Shown piece after piece: positions 6,322-13,880 of a DNA stretch of 13,880 nt (within the stretch, counting starts at the first letter, position 1; every line of letters starts with the position of its first letter). A program made the translations under genes and the position numbers. A model generated the notes under the pieces. It was not told the DNA's origin. It was given only the letters and a program-made list of their open reading frames with translations, and made no database searches. This stretch comes from an uncultured Prevotella sp. (lineage in GTDB: Bacteria > Bacteroidota > Bacteroidia > Bacteroidales > Bacteroidaceae): positions 1 to 13,880 of the forward strand of contig USPK01000043.1 in assembly GCA_900556465.1 (NCBI GenBank), read 5' to 3'.

Positions 6322-7674
6322 ATGAATTCAGAGCAATTATTGCGCCACAAGCTGGACCTGCTGTTGCGCACGGGCAAGCTATTGGTGGAGAGCGCGGCCG
6401 ATACCAACCGCATCATGCGCAACATGAAGCGGACAGCGGCTTTCTTGGGCCTGCCGGAGGAACACTTGCACATTTACGTGACCTACGACATGCTCATGGT
6501 GAACCTGAGCGACGGCGAGCACTCCTTCTCGAAGTTTCAACGCTGCGAGCGACACGGCATCAACATGACGACCCTCTCGATGGTGAGCAAGTTGTCGTGG
6601 CGCGCCATCCGCGAGGACTATTCGCTGGAACGCTACGAGGAGGAACTGGAAAACATCCGCACGCGCAAGCGTAACTATTCGCCTTGGGCAGTCATGGTGG
6701 GCGCGGGCTTCGCCTGCGGCGGCTTCTGCGTGCAGTTCGGCTGCGATTGGGTGGCCTTCCTCTACGCGTCGCTGGCCGCCATGGCGGGTTTCCGCCTCCG
6801 GGCCAAGTGCATAGAGATGGGGATGAACGTTTACATGAGCATAGCCCTGGCGGCCTTCTGCTCCACGCTGTTGGCCTGGGCCACGACCTTCTTGCCCTCG
6901 GGCTGGACCGACACGCCGCTCCACCCGTTGCTGGCCTGCGCCCTCTTCATCGTGCCGGGCGTGCCCCTAATCAACTTCGTCGACGACATGTTGGACAATT
7001 ACATCCCCGTAGGTCTGACGCGCGCCCTCAACACGCTGCTCATCATAGTCGCCATGTCGTTCGGCATTGCTTTCTTCCTGAAGGTATCGAACTTCGACCT
7101 GTCGCAATTCCAAGCCATCTCGATGACGCCGCACCACTCCTACTGGGAGTATGCCATAGCGGCCGCCATCTCGGCCGTAGGCTTCTCGATGATATTCAAC
7201 GTGCCGCGCCGCGTGCTCTGGGTGATTGCGATTGGCGGCATACTGGCCGTCTGCACGCGCAACTTCGTGAACCTCGGTCCGAGTAACGACAACATTGGCC
7301 TCGATATGGGCCTGGCCCTCGGGTCGTTGGTTGGTTCCACGCTGGTCAGTGTCATTGCCGTCAAGGCCGTACACTGGTTCCACGTGCCCAATCACGTGCT
7401 CACCATCCCCAGTGTGATTCCGATGATTCCCGGGGTGCTGATGTACCGCGCCTTGATTGCTGTCATCGAGATGAACGGCGTTGTGGGCGAGGTGACGGCC
7501 GCTGTCCAGTTCGGTATTCTTTCTGCGCTCACCATCCTTTGCATCTCGGCTGGCGTAGCCATTCCGAACATCTTCGCCCGTCGCTACGTGGCCGCCGACC
7601 GTCGGCGCAAGCTGGACCAACTCATCGAGGAGCGCCGCAAACGCGGCCGCTTCGTCGACCTCAGCGAGCTCTGA
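6322..7674 (+). CDS. ThrE-family exporter (fused ThrE/YjjP and ThrE_2/YjjB domains)
   Basis: This 450-residue inner-membrane exporter joins two domains that are separate proteins (YjjP and YjjB) in Escherichia coli. Corynebacterium glutamicum ThrE exports threonine and serine, while E. coli YjjPB is linked to succinate export. The N-terminal soluble part carries the ESAADT motif (23-28). Membrane helices follow from about 122, with VPGVPLIN at 211-218 in the first domain. The second domain, from about 275, contains the matching IPGVLMYR (369-376). The C-terminal tail from about 420 is very basic (RRYVAADRRRK). The ATG at 6322 gives the usual family N-terminus; the frame is open further upstream only into the promoter. 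It is a single gene diverging from the flippase and converging on the AspT-type transporter. The substrate is not determined. Confidence 0.9.
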   Translation: MNSEQLLRHKLDLLLRTGKLLVESAADTNRIMRNMKRTAAFLGLPEEHLHIYVTYDMLMVNLSDGEHSFSKFQRCERHGINMTTLSMVSKLSWRAIREDYSLERYEEELENIRTRKRNYSPWAVMVGAGFACGGFCVQFGCDWVAFLYASLAAMAGFRLRAKCIEMGMNVYMSIALAAFCSTLLAWATTFLPSGWTDTPLHPLLACALFIVPGVPLINFVDDMLDNYIPVGLTRALNTLLIIVAMSFGIAFFLKVSNFDLSQFQAISMTPHHSYWEYAIAAAISAVGFSMIFNVPRRVLWVIAIGGILAVCTRNFVNLGPSNDNIGLDMGLALGSLVGSTLVSVIAVKAVHWFHVPNHVLTIPSVIPMIPGVLMYRALIAVIEMNGVVGEVTAAVQFGILSALTILCISAGVAIPNIFARRYVAADRRRKLDQLIEERRKRGRFVDLSEL

Positions 7675-7714
7675 CGCCGTAGCTGCTTCCGCGCGCTCGG
7701 CCGATAAGGCAAAG

Positions 7715-7760
7715 CGAGAGCCGCAGTCTCCCCGGAATGGGGGCGAGACTGCGGCTCTCG
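7715..7760. terminator. Hairpin between the convergent ThrE-type and AspT-type genes
   Basis: Perfect 16-bp arms (7715-7730 and 7745-7760) enclose a 14-nt loop containing CCC and GGG, which may extend the stem past a bulged C. It lies 40 nt after the ThrE-type stop and about 50 nt from the AspT-type stop. Neither side has a real T-tract, so a bidirectional terminator role is likely by position but not typical. Confidence 0.6.
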
Positions 7761-7808
7761 TCGTAAACGGGCCTGCCGGCTGCGGGACTTGGCCCCGCGG
7801 CCGCGACG

Positions 7809-9536
7809 CTAAGCGCCAGGCGTACAAAGGAAGAGGATGAGCGCCTGGGCCGTCAGGATGCGCAGGAACATGGAGAGCGGGTAGACCGTGGAATAGCCCA
7901 CGGAGGGCGCGTCGTTGTTCGAGGCCTGGTTGGCATAGCCCAGGGCGGGAGGGTCGGTAGTCGAGCCGGCAAGGATACCCATCAGCGTGAAATAGTTCAA
8001 CTTGAACTTGACACGGGCCACGACGCCCATGATGAGGAGCGGGATGACGGTGACAAGGAAACCGACCCAGACGTAAGTGAGTCCGTCGCCGTGGACCACG
8101 GTCGACCAGAAGTTGGCGCCGGCCTTAATGCCCACGCTCGCCAGGAAGAGGATGAGGCCCACTTCACGGAGCAGGAGGTTGGCCGAAGTAGTGGTGTAGG
8201 TGACGAGATGGAACTTGTAGCCGTAGCAACCGGCCAGGATGGCCACAATCAGCGGGCCGCCGGCCAGACCGAGTTTGAGCGGCGTCGTCATGCCGGGGAA
8301 CTGGAACGGGATGCTACCGAAGATGATACCGACGAGTATGCCCAGGAAGATGGAGCCTACGTTGGGGTGGTCCAGGCGCTTGATGGAGTTACCCAGGACG
8401 CGGGCCACGCGGTTGACGGCGTCTTCCGGTCCGACCACCATGAGGCGGTCGCCAATCTGGATGCGCAGGGCGCGGTCAGCGAAAAGGTCCATGCCCGAAC
8501 GGGTGATACGCGTCACGTTCACGCCGAACATGGAGCTGAAGTGCATCTCACCGAAAGTTTTGCCGTTCACTTCGGAGCGCGTCACGAGGATACGCTTCGA
8601 GATGATGGGCGCTTTCTCCGCCTGCCAGTCGACCGTGATGACGCTGCCGACGAACGTGGCCACGGCCTCGGCGTCGTCTTCCGCGCAGACCACGTTCATT
8701 TCGTCGCCCACCTGGAGTACGGTCTTCTTGTTCGGGGAGAAGATGTTGTCGCCCTGCTTGTAGTGCGTGCAGATGAAGGTGCGGCCCAGGAAGTTGCTCA
8801 ACTGTTCGATGGTCTTGCCGGCCAGGGCCGTGTTGTCCACGCGTAGCGACATGTAGTGCGGCTTGGCGTGCGGGTTGTCCTCCTGCATGGCCCGTAGCGC
8901 CTCCTCCTCTTTCTCCAGCTTGATGCGGCAGATGTAGCGGATGGCGATGGTAGCGCCGATGATGCCGAGTACGCCCAGCGGATAGGCGCAGGCATAGCCC
9001 GACGCGATGTTCAGGCCCCCCATGTCGATGTTCATGGATGAGAGCGCTTCCTGGGCAGCGCCGAGCCCCGGGGTGTTGGTGATGGCGCCGCAGAGTACGC
9101 CGACGGCCATCGGCAAACTGGTGGGGTCCGACGTGTCAAAGACGATGTAGTAAAGCCCCAAGAGCACGGCGACGTTGAGCAGCACGATGCCGACAGCGAC
9201 AAGGTTCATCTGGATTCCGTCCTTCTTGAAGGACTGGAAGAAGCCTGGCCCCACCTGCAGACCGATACAGTAGACAAACAGGATCAGACCGAAGTCCTGG
9301 ATGAAGTTAAGCACTGGTTCGGGACACGCAAACCCTCCCATCGCGGAGCCTATGCCGCTGGCATGGTAGAGGTGCCCCACCAGGATGCCGGTAAAGAGCA
9401 CAAACGTAACCCCTAACGAGATGCTGCCGAACTTAATCTTGCCGAGCAGCACACCAACGGAGATGACAATGGCGTATAGCAGCACGATGTGCGCCACTGA
9501 GTCTGTGTTGGTGAAAAGGGATTCAAACCATTCCAT
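7809..9536 (-). CDS. AspT/YidE-type transporter with two RCK_C (TrkA_C) domains
   Basis: This 575-residue protein of the aspartate:alanine exchanger family has two membrane halves around a cytoplasmic regulatory region. Half one (about 15-205) carries TNTPGLGAA at 153-161. Half two (about 392-572) carries the equivalent TTDPPALGYA at 526-535. Between them lie two RCK_C-like domains, about 229-300 (SLRVDNTALAGKTI) and 312-385 (ISKRILVTRSEVNGKTF), which in relatives may bind a ligand that gates transport. The length fits YidE/YbjL proteins. The ATG at 9536 is selected because it begins just before the first helix and is 32 nt below the predicted transcription start. The frame is open 200 codons further upstream across the repeat and into the tRNA region, which is not coding. 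The substrate is unknown; amino or dicarboxylic acids are guesses from AspT. Confidence 0.9.
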   Translation of the reverse strand: MEWFESLFTNTDSVAHIVLLYAIVISVGVLLGKIKFGSISLGVTFVLFTGILVGHLYHASGIGSAMGGFACPEPVLNFIQDFGLILFVYCIGLQVGPGFFQSFKKDGIQMNLVAVGIVLLNVAVLLGLYYIVFDTSDPTSLPMAVGVLCGAITNTPGLGAAQEALSSMNIDMGGLNIASGYACAYPLGVLGIIGATIAIRYICRIKLEKEEEALRAMQEDNPHAKPHYMSLRVDNTALAGKTIEQLSNFLGRTFICTHYKQGDNIFSPNKKTVLQVGDEMNVVCAEDDAEAVATFVGSVITVDWQAEKAPIISKRILVTRSEVNGKTFGEMHFSSMFGVNVTRITRSGMDLFADRALRIQIGDRLMVVGPEDAVNRVARVLGNSIKRLDHPNVGSIFLGILVGIIFGSIPFQFPGMTTPLKLGLAGGPLIVAILAGCYGYKFHLVTYTTTSANLLLREVGLILFLASVGIKAGANFWSTVVHGDGLTYVWVGFLVTVIPLLIMGVVARVKFKLNYFTLMGILAGSTTDPPALGYANQASNNDAPSVGYSTVYPLSMFLRILTAQALILFLCTPGA

Positions 9537-9574
9537 AAATATTTTGTTGATTTTGTAAAGTATTAGTCTTTCCG

Positions 9575-9606
9575 CAAATGTAGCGAGATTCTGGAGACTG
9601 ACCAAA
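9575..9606 (-). promoter_or_regulatory. Complete Bacteroides-type promoter for the AspT-type transporter
   Basis: On the minus strand TTTG (9606-9603) is followed after exactly 20 nt by TACATTTG (9582-9575), matching both consensus elements. The predicted start is near 9570, giving a leader of about 30-35 A/T-rich nucleotides to the ATG at 9536. Confidence 0.75.
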
Positions 9607-9762
9607 TTTGCGGCGTGAAATCCAAGCGCAGGCGGCTTTTTTCCCGAAAAGACGGCGTCGCGGCCGGTCGGCGCCCTGTCCGGAAGTGCGTCCGGCGGCG
9701 CGCGGACCGGTGCGCGCGGAGCGGGCCGGCGGGGGCTGCGGTCGCGGTCGGGGCGGCCAGCT

Positions 9763-9846
9763 ACGGGGCTAAGGATAGTTCTTACGGGCCCTATTCCAGT
9801 TTTTACGGGGATAGGGCCCGTTCTTCCGGAAATAGTCCGGCGCGGC
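9763..9846. repeat. Modular intergenic repeat, copy 3 (exact 21-nt period)
   Basis: Four units of exactly 21 nt start at 9763, 9784, 9805 and 9826. The first three begin ACGGG and end in TTCTT or TTTTT, and their cores are GGGGCTAAGG, GGGCCCTATTC and GGGGATAGGG. The fourth contains GGAAATAGTCCGG, matching the GAAATAGGCCGG unit of copy 1. Units 2 and 3 form an 11-bp inverted repeat (9784-9794 with 9811-9821). It lies downstream of the tRNA terminator and upstream of the AspT-type promoter. Confidence 0.65.
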
Positions 9847-9972
9847 GGCCGGCCGGTCCGCGGCCGTGGCGCAGCAGGGCGAGTGGGACGCCGGACCGGG
9901 GACGCTCCCCCTACGCCCGCGGCTGGCAGCCGGCCGGCGTAGGGGCGCCGCGCTTCCCGCAGGCGGGGGACA

Positions 9973-10023
9973 AACGAAAAGAAGGCTGCAAGTTCGTTGA
10001 TACGACTTGCAGCCTTCTTTTCG
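9973..10023 (-). terminator. Intrinsic terminator of tRNA-Gln
   Basis: Arms 9973-9993 and 10005-10025 are perfectly complementary over 21 bp, the last two bases being the 3' end of the tRNA. Three more pairs can form inside (9995-9997 with 10002-10004) past a bulged T, leaving a 4-nt loop. Read on the minus strand, the second arm ends in a T-rich stretch (CTTCTTTTCGTT). It starts directly at the tRNA end, so 3' trimming must remove a structured tail. Confidence 0.85.
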
Positions 10024-10095
10024 TTGGGGTACCCGGACTCGAACCAGGAAAGACAGGACCAGAATCTGTAGTGTTGCCAATTACACCATACCCCA
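10024..10095 (-). tRNA. tRNA-Gln, anticodon CUG
   Basis: This 72-nt tRNA folds with a 7-bp acceptor (UGGGGUA with UACCCCA), a 4-bp D stem (GUGU with ACAC) and an 8-nt D loop containing GG. The anticodon loop is UUCUGGU, giving anticodon CUG. The variable loop has 4 nt, and the T arm is CCUGG-UUCGAGU-CCGGG. The U1-A72 acceptor start and the CUG anticodon identify glutamine. The 3' CCA is not encoded. The last anticodon-stem pair is A31-C39, a mismatch. It has its own promoter and terminator and is a single-gene transcript. Confidence 0.95.
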
Positions 10096-10136
10096 AACTC
10101 AGTGTCTGTATTGGGATGCCCTCCCGAATACGGCTG

Positions 10137-10168
10137 CAAAGGTATGGCCTTATTTTGAATCCTCCAAA
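10137..10168 (-). promoter_or_regulatory. Complete Bacteroides-type promoter for tRNA-Gln
   Basis: On the minus strand TTTG (10168-10165) is followed after exactly 20 nt by TACCTTTG (10144-10137), a full match to both elements. Transcription would begin near 10132, leaving a 5' leader of about 35 nt to be removed by RNase P. Confidence 0.75.
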
Positions 10169-10303
10169 TCTTTTCCCGACTTTTTTTGAAAAAAGCGCGT
10201 TTTTTGCCTTAAAAGGCCCGATTCCTCCGCTCCTTAATCCCTAAAAATCAAAAAAGGACATGTTTTTTATATAGGCCTGTGGGAGAAATCAGAGAAATCA
10301 TTT

Positions 10304-10311
10304 TAACTTTG
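10304..10311 (+). promoter_or_regulatory. Bacteroides-type -7 box for the rsfS-ftsH-cdsA operon
   Basis: TAACTTTG exactly matches TAnnTTTG and is followed by C; no clear -33 TTTG is seen. Transcription would begin near 10316, about 24 nt before the rsfS ATG. A/T-rich sequence upstream (10190-10275) could assist RNA polymerase binding. Confidence 0.55.
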
Positions 10312-10339
10312 CACCGCATTATCTTCACAAATCAAATCA

Positions 10340-10699
10340 ATGAGCAATACGCCAGAATTAGTAAACTCCATCATCGAAGGTATCCAGGAAAAGAAAGGCC
10401 GCCAGATTGTCGTGGCCGATTTAACGGGCATACACACCGCTCCCTGCTCCTACTTTGTCATCTGTACGGGCGGCTCTCCGCAGCAAGTAGAGGCCGTGAG
10501 CGACGCGGTGTACGAGGCAACGCGCAAAAAGGCGGGCGAGAAGCCGGCCGCCGTGGCCGGGCTCAACAATGCCTACTGGGTGGCCATGGACTACGGCAAC
10601 GTCATGGTACACATCTTCCTGCCCGAAGCCCGCGAGCACTACGACCTGGAGCACCTGTGGGAAGACGCGGAAGTGCAGACGGTCCCCGACCTAGACTAA
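10340..10699 (+). CDS. rsfS: Ribosomal silencing factor RsfS (YbeB/Iojap family)
   Basis: This 119-residue cytoplasmic protein binds ribosomal protein uL14 on the large subunit and blocks subunit joining, reducing translation when nutrients are short. The family hallmarks are present: an N-terminal helix, IVVADLTGIHTAPCSYFVICTG (about 23-44), DYGNVMVHIF (about 84-93) and EAREHYDLEHLW (about 96-107). Length and start fit the family. It is the first gene of a probable operon with ftsH, 99 nt downstream, and cdsA. That arrangement is known from Bacteroidetes. Confidence 0.95.
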   Translation: MSNTPELVNSIIEGIQEKKGRQIVVADLTGIHTAPCSYFVICTGGSPQQVEAVSDAVYEATRKKAGEKPAAVAGLNNAYWVAMDYGNVMVHIFLPEAREHYDLEHLWEDAEVQTVPDLD

Positions 10700-10798
10700 G
10701 GCGGGCGGCCCTCCGGACGGACGTCTGTCCTTCTCCGGCCGGCTGCCGGCGGAGGGCGACACTCCCCCATCACAAAAACAGCTTTTTACTTACAAGAA

Positions 10799-12976
10799 AT
10801 GAACGAGAACAATAAAAAGGGCAATATGCCGCGGTTCAATCTGAATTGGCTGTACATTGCCATCATAGTGGGACTGGCTTTCATGCTCTTCCAAGGTCAG
10901 AGCTCGACCGGCGGAGTGAACAAGGAGGTTAACTACACGCAGTTCTGCAACTATATTGAAAACGGCTACGCCTCGGAGGTGTTCGTCAACAAGACGGAGG
11001 GGACGGCACGCCTCGTAGTGAAGCCGGAAAAGATACGGTCCGTCTTCCAAGAGGGACCGGAGCGCGCCGGAAAGAAACCGACCGTCTCGGCCAAGTGCCC
11101 GTCGGTGGACAAGGTGAGCGAGTGCGTGGAAAAATACAACGTACCCGTGACCTACGAGGAATCGAACAGCCTTTTCCTCAACCTGCTCTACAGCCTGCTC
11201 CCCGTACTCCTGCTCGTCGGCCTTTGGTTCTACTTCATGCGCCGCATGGGTAACGGCGGCGGCAGCAACTCCTCCGGCATCTTCGGCGTGGGCAAGAGCA
11301 AAGCCCGCCTCTTCGAGAAGGGAAACGGCACGCACGTCACGTTCAAGGACGTAGCCGGGCAGGAAGGCGCCAAGCAGGAGGTGCAGGAAATCGTAGACTT
11401 CTTGAAAAACCCCCGCAAGTACACGGCCCTGGGCGGCAAGATACCCAAGGGCGTCCTGTTGGTCGGTCCTCCGGGAACGGGCAAGACGCTCCTGGCCAAG
11501 GCTGTGGCCGGCGAGGCCGACGTGCCCTTCTTCTCCCTCTCGGGCTCCGATTTCGTGGAAATGTTTGTCGGCGTCGGGGCCAGCAGGGTGCGCGACCTCT
11601 TCCGCCAGGCGAAGGAAAAAGCTCCGTGCATCATTTTCATAGATGAGATAGACGCGATAGGGCGTGCCCGCGGCAAAAACCCGTCCTTTGGCGGCAACGA
11701 CGAGCGAGAGAACACGCTCAACCAGCTCCTCACGGAGATGGACGGCTTCGGCACGAACTCGGGCGTCATCATACTCGCGGCGACCAACCGCGTAGAGATA
11801 CTCGACAGCGCCCTGTTGCGCGCCGGGCGCTTCGACCGCCAGATTCACGTCGACCTGCCCGAGCTTTCCGAGCGCATCGCCATTTTCAACGTCCACTTGG
11901 CCCCGCTCAAGCTGGACGACGACATCGACGTGGACTTCCTGGCCCGCCAGACGCCGGGCTTCTCCGGCGCTGACATTGCCAACGTCTGCAACGAGGCGGC
12001 CCTCATCGCCGCCCGCCACGACCGGCCCCGCGTCAGCAAGCAGGACTTCCTCGACGCCGTGGACCGCATCGTGGGTGGTCTGGAAAAGAAGTCGAAGGTC
12101 ATGACCCAAGGCGAAAAGCGGACCATCGCTATCCACGAGGCCGGCCACGCCTCGGTTTCGTGGCTCCTGAAATACGCCAACCCGTTGGTGAAAGTCACCA
12201 TCGTGCCCCGCGGACAGTCGCTCGGCGCCGCCTGGTACCTGCCCGAGGAGCGGTCCATTACGACGAAGGAGCAGATGCTTGACGAAATCTGCGCCACGCT
12301 GGGCGGACGTGCCGCCGAGGAGTTATTCTCGGGCCACATCTCCTCCGGGGCGCTCAACGACCTGGAGCGCGTCACGAAGCGCGCCTATGGCATGGTCGCC
12401 TATCTGGGTATGAGCGACGAGCTGGCCAATCTCTGTTACTACAACAACCAGGAATATAACTTCACCAAGCCTTACTCCGAAAAGACGGCCGAGAAGATTG
12501 ACCTCGAGGTTAAGAAGCTAATCAACGAGCAGTACCAGCGGGCCAAGCAGATACTCAGCGAGCACGCCGGGCAGCACGCCCAGCTCGCCCAAATCCTGAT
12601 GGAGCGCGAAGTCATCTTCACGGAGGACGTGGAGCGCATCTTCGGCAAGCGCCCGTGGAAGAGCCGCGCCGACGAAATCCAGGAAGAGGAGGAAAAGGCC
12701 GCCGCCGAGCGCGCCGCTTCTCCTGCGCCCGCGGCGACGGCAACGTCCCCGGGACAGCCCGCCGTAGTTTCGCCGGCCGTTCCGCCTATTCCCGTCGTCG
12801 GCGCCCCCGTCGCCGCCCCGGCTGGGACCGACCGCCCCGCCGACACTGTTACCGATGCCGCGCCGGCCGCTCCGGCCACGAGTGAAGGGGCCAGCGAGGC
12901 GCCCGCGTCGGAAAGTGGCAGCACGGAGGCTCCTGCTTCCGCTTCGGAGAAGGATAATGCCAATAAGAACGAATGA
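10799..12976 (+). CDS. ftsH: ATP-dependent zinc metalloprotease FtsH
   Basis: This 725-residue membrane-anchored AAA+ protease extracts and degrades membrane and short-lived cytosolic proteins as a hexamer. Two membrane helices (about 17-32 and 126-148) flank a periplasmic domain. The AAA module has Walker A GPPGTGKT (223-230), the pore motif MFVG with Phe256, Walker B IIFIDE (278-283) and the second region of homology with arginine fingers in RAGRFDR (341-347). The protease has HEAGH at 446-450 and a third zinc ligand at Asp521 in GALNDLERVT. All catalytic residues are present. The protein is about 80 residues longer than E. coli FtsH (644), mainly because of an Ala/Pro/Ser/Glu-rich tail after about residue 630. 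The ATG at 10799 begins just ahead of the first helix. Its TGA overlaps the cdsA start by four bases, implying translational coupling. Confidence 0.97.
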   Translation: MNENNKKGNMPRFNLNWLYIAIIVGLAFMLFQGQSSTGGVNKEVNYTQFCNYIENGYASEVFVNKTEGTARLVVKPEKIRSVFQEGPERAGKKPTVSAKCPSVDKVSECVEKYNVPVTYEESNSLFLNLLYSLLPVLLLVGLWFYFMRRMGNGGGSNSSGIFGVGKSKARLFEKGNGTHVTFKDVAGQEGAKQEVQEIVDFLKNPRKYTALGGKIPKGVLLVGPPGTGKTLLAKAVAGEADVPFFSLSGSDFVEMFVGVGASRVRDLFRQAKEKAPCIIFIDEIDAIGRARGKNPSFGGNDERENTLNQLLTEMDGFGTNSGVIILAATNRVEILDSALLRAGRFDRQIHVDLPELSERIAIFNVHLAPLKLDDDIDVDFLARQTPGFSGADIANVCNEAALIAARHDRPRVSKQDFLDAVDRIVGGLEKKSKVMTQGEKRTIAIHEAGHASVSWLLKYANPLVKVTIVPRGQSLGAAWYLPEERSITTKEQMLDEICATLGGRAAEELFSGHISSGALNDLERVTKRAYGMVAYLGMSDELANLCYYNNQEYNFTKPYSEKTAEKIDLEVKKLINEQYQRAKQILSEHAGQHAQLAQILMEREVIFTEDVERIFGKRPWKSRADEIQEEEEKAAAERAASPAPAATATSPGQPAVVSPAVPPIPVVGAPVAAPAGTDRPADTVTDAAPAAPATSEGASEAPASESGSTEAPASASEKDNANKNE

Positions 12977-13830
12977 AGAACCTGATTCTACGAACCGTCA
13001 CGGGCGTGCTCTTTGTCGCCGCCATCGTGGCCGGGATTGCCTGCTCGCCCGTGACGTTTGCTTTGCTCTTCGCCGTCGTCACGGGCCTGACGCTCTGGGA
13101 ATTCTCCACCGTCGTCAACCGTTACGCGCAGGCCGACGTCAACCGCCTCATCAACACCGTGGGCGGCGTCTACCTCTTTCTGGCCTTCTTCTACTATTTC
13201 TCCGGCTACCTGAACGGGGTGCCGGACAGCAGCGTCTTCATCCCCTACCTGTTGACGCTCATCTATCTCCCTATCAGCGAGCTCTACCTCCAGCGCCGCG
13301 ACCCCCTGAAAAACTGGGGCTACGCTTTTGCTTCGCAACTCTACATCGCCCTGCCGTTCTCGTTGCTCAGCGTCCTGGCTTTCCAGTACGACGCCCTGTC
13401 CGACCGGATAGTCTACCTGTGGTTCATTCCCCTGTCCGTATTCATCTTTCTCTGGACCAACGACACGGGGGCCTACTGCTGCGGCAGCCTGCTCCACAAA
13501 TATTTCCCCGCGAAACTCTTCCCGCGCATCTCGCCCGCCAAGTCGTGGGTGGGGAGCGTCGGCGGCGGCCTGCTCTGCCTGGCCGTAGGGGCCGTGCTGT
13601 GGCACTTCTTCGGCTGCTTCACCCTCCTGCAATGGATGGGGCTGGGCCTGGTGGTCTGCGTATTCGGCACGTGGGGCGACCTCGTCGAGAGCCTTTTCAA
13701 ACGCGAACTCGGCATCAAGGACAGCGGGCACCTCTTGCCCGGGCACGGCGGAATGCTCGACCGTTTCGACTCCTCGCTTCTCGCCATCCCGGCCGCCGTG
13801 CTCTATCTCTACACGATAGCATTCTTTTAA
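12973..13830 (+). CDS. cdsA: Phosphatidate cytidylyltransferase (CDP-diglyceride synthase)
   Basis: This 285-residue inner-membrane enzyme makes CDP-diacylglycerol from CTP and phosphatidic acid, the branch point for phosphatidylethanolamine, phosphatidylglycerol and related lipids. Seven or eight hydrophobic segments are visible. Family motifs are WTNDTGAY from residue 161, SPAKSWVG from 187, and the C-terminal signature at about 231-268 (FGTWGDLVESLFKR, then KDSG, LPGHGGMLDRFDS) with the Asp residues expected to hold Mg2+. Length is normal and the gene is complete. Its ATG overlaps the ftsH stop (ATGA), so expression is coupled to ftsH. No clear terminator follows in the 50 nt remaining, so the operon may continue beyond the window. 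Confidence 0.95.
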   Translation: MKNLILRTVTGVLFVAAIVAGIACSPVTFALLFAVVTGLTLWEFSTVVNRYAQADVNRLINTVGGVYLFLAFFYYFSGYLNGVPDSSVFIPYLLTLIYLPISELYLQRRDPLKNWGYAFASQLYIALPFSLLSVLAFQYDALSDRIVYLWFIPLSVFIFLWTNDTGAYCCGSLLHKYFPAKLFPRISPAKSWVGSVGGGLLCLAVGAVLWHFFGCFTLLQWMGLGLVVCVFGTWGDLVESLFKRELGIKDSGHLLPGHGGMLDRFDSSLLAIPAAVLYLYTIAFF

Positions 13831-13880
13831 GGTGGGTTCTATCAATTCCATTTTTTATTTCTTGCATAAGGCAGCAGAAC

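Larger units (their letters stand above)
9537..10023. other. 487-nt gene-free gap: promoter, repeat copy 3, tRNA terminator
   Basis: This holds the AspT-type promoter (9575-9606), a GC-rich stretch (about 9615-9762) in which I see nothing, repeat copy 3 (9763 onward), another GC-rich stretch to about 9965 without recognisable structure, and the tRNA terminator (9973-10023). Frames open here reflect high GC and the 21-nt repeat period. Confidence 0.6.

Noticed and set aside
9763..9846. CRISPR-like array
   Set aside because: Units are contiguous with no unique spacers, cores occur in both orientations, and there are no cas genes.
7809..10139. Very long minus-strand open frame extending the AspT-type transporter by about 200 codons
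   Set aside because: The extension crosses the gene's promoter, the 21-nt repeat, the tRNA terminator and part of the tRNA-Gln. Family N-termini fit the ATG at 9536.
13842..13880. Possible C-terminal tail of a minus-strand gene entering from the right edge (12 codons to a TGA)
   Set aside because: Too short to judge; any random sequence can stay open for 12 codons and no family can be recognised.

Overview
The window is chromosomal DNA from a GC-rich member of the Bacteroidota, most likely order Bacteroidales. Three signs point there. Promoters follow the Bacteroides pattern (TTTG, about 20 nt, TAnnTTTG). Start codons are preceded by A/T-rich sequence with no Shine-Dalgarno motif. The rsfS-ftsH-cdsA cluster is an arrangement I know from this phylum. 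Species cannot be told from the sequence alone. Nearly everything is housekeeping or envelope-related. I see no phage, transposon, CRISPR array, toxin-antitoxin pair or defence island.

Layout: (1) 1-222 holds a copy of an intergenic repeat and a promoter for a sugar-phosphate nucleotidyltransferase (223-1134). (2) After a strong hairpin comes a secreted GH27 alpha-galactosidase-type enzyme with a C-terminal carbohydrate-binding-like domain (1245-2855). (3) A 483-nt gap holds a second repeat copy, a promoter and a long GC-rich leader for a small, very acidic lipoprotein (3339-3764). (4) A membrane zinc metallopeptidase (3944-4624) lies behind a near-perfect sigma-54 promoter with a hairpin at the predicted start site. 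It converges, across a shared bidirectional terminator, on a polysaccharide flippase-type transporter (6145-4694, minus). (5) The flippase diverges from a two-domain ThrE-type exporter (6322-7674). That exporter converges on an AspT/YidE-type transporter with two RCK_C domains (9536-7809, minus). (6) A third repeat copy lies between that transporter and a tRNA-Gln(CUG) gene with its own promoter and terminator (minus). (7) rsfS, ftsH and cdsA (10340-13830) form an operon with a 4-base ATGA overlap between ftsH and cdsA.

Functionally the window mixes envelope and glycan work (nucleotidyltransferase, GH27, lipoprotein, flippase, CdsA), membrane proteostasis (FtsH, YugP-like peptidase), small-metabolite export (ThrE and AspT types) and translation (RsfS, tRNA-Gln). 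The least explained items are the three copies of a modular 21-22-nt-period intergenic repeat, the sigma-54 promoter of the metallopeptidase, the orphan acidic lipoprotein, and a flippase promoter so close to its ATG that the mRNA may be leaderless.
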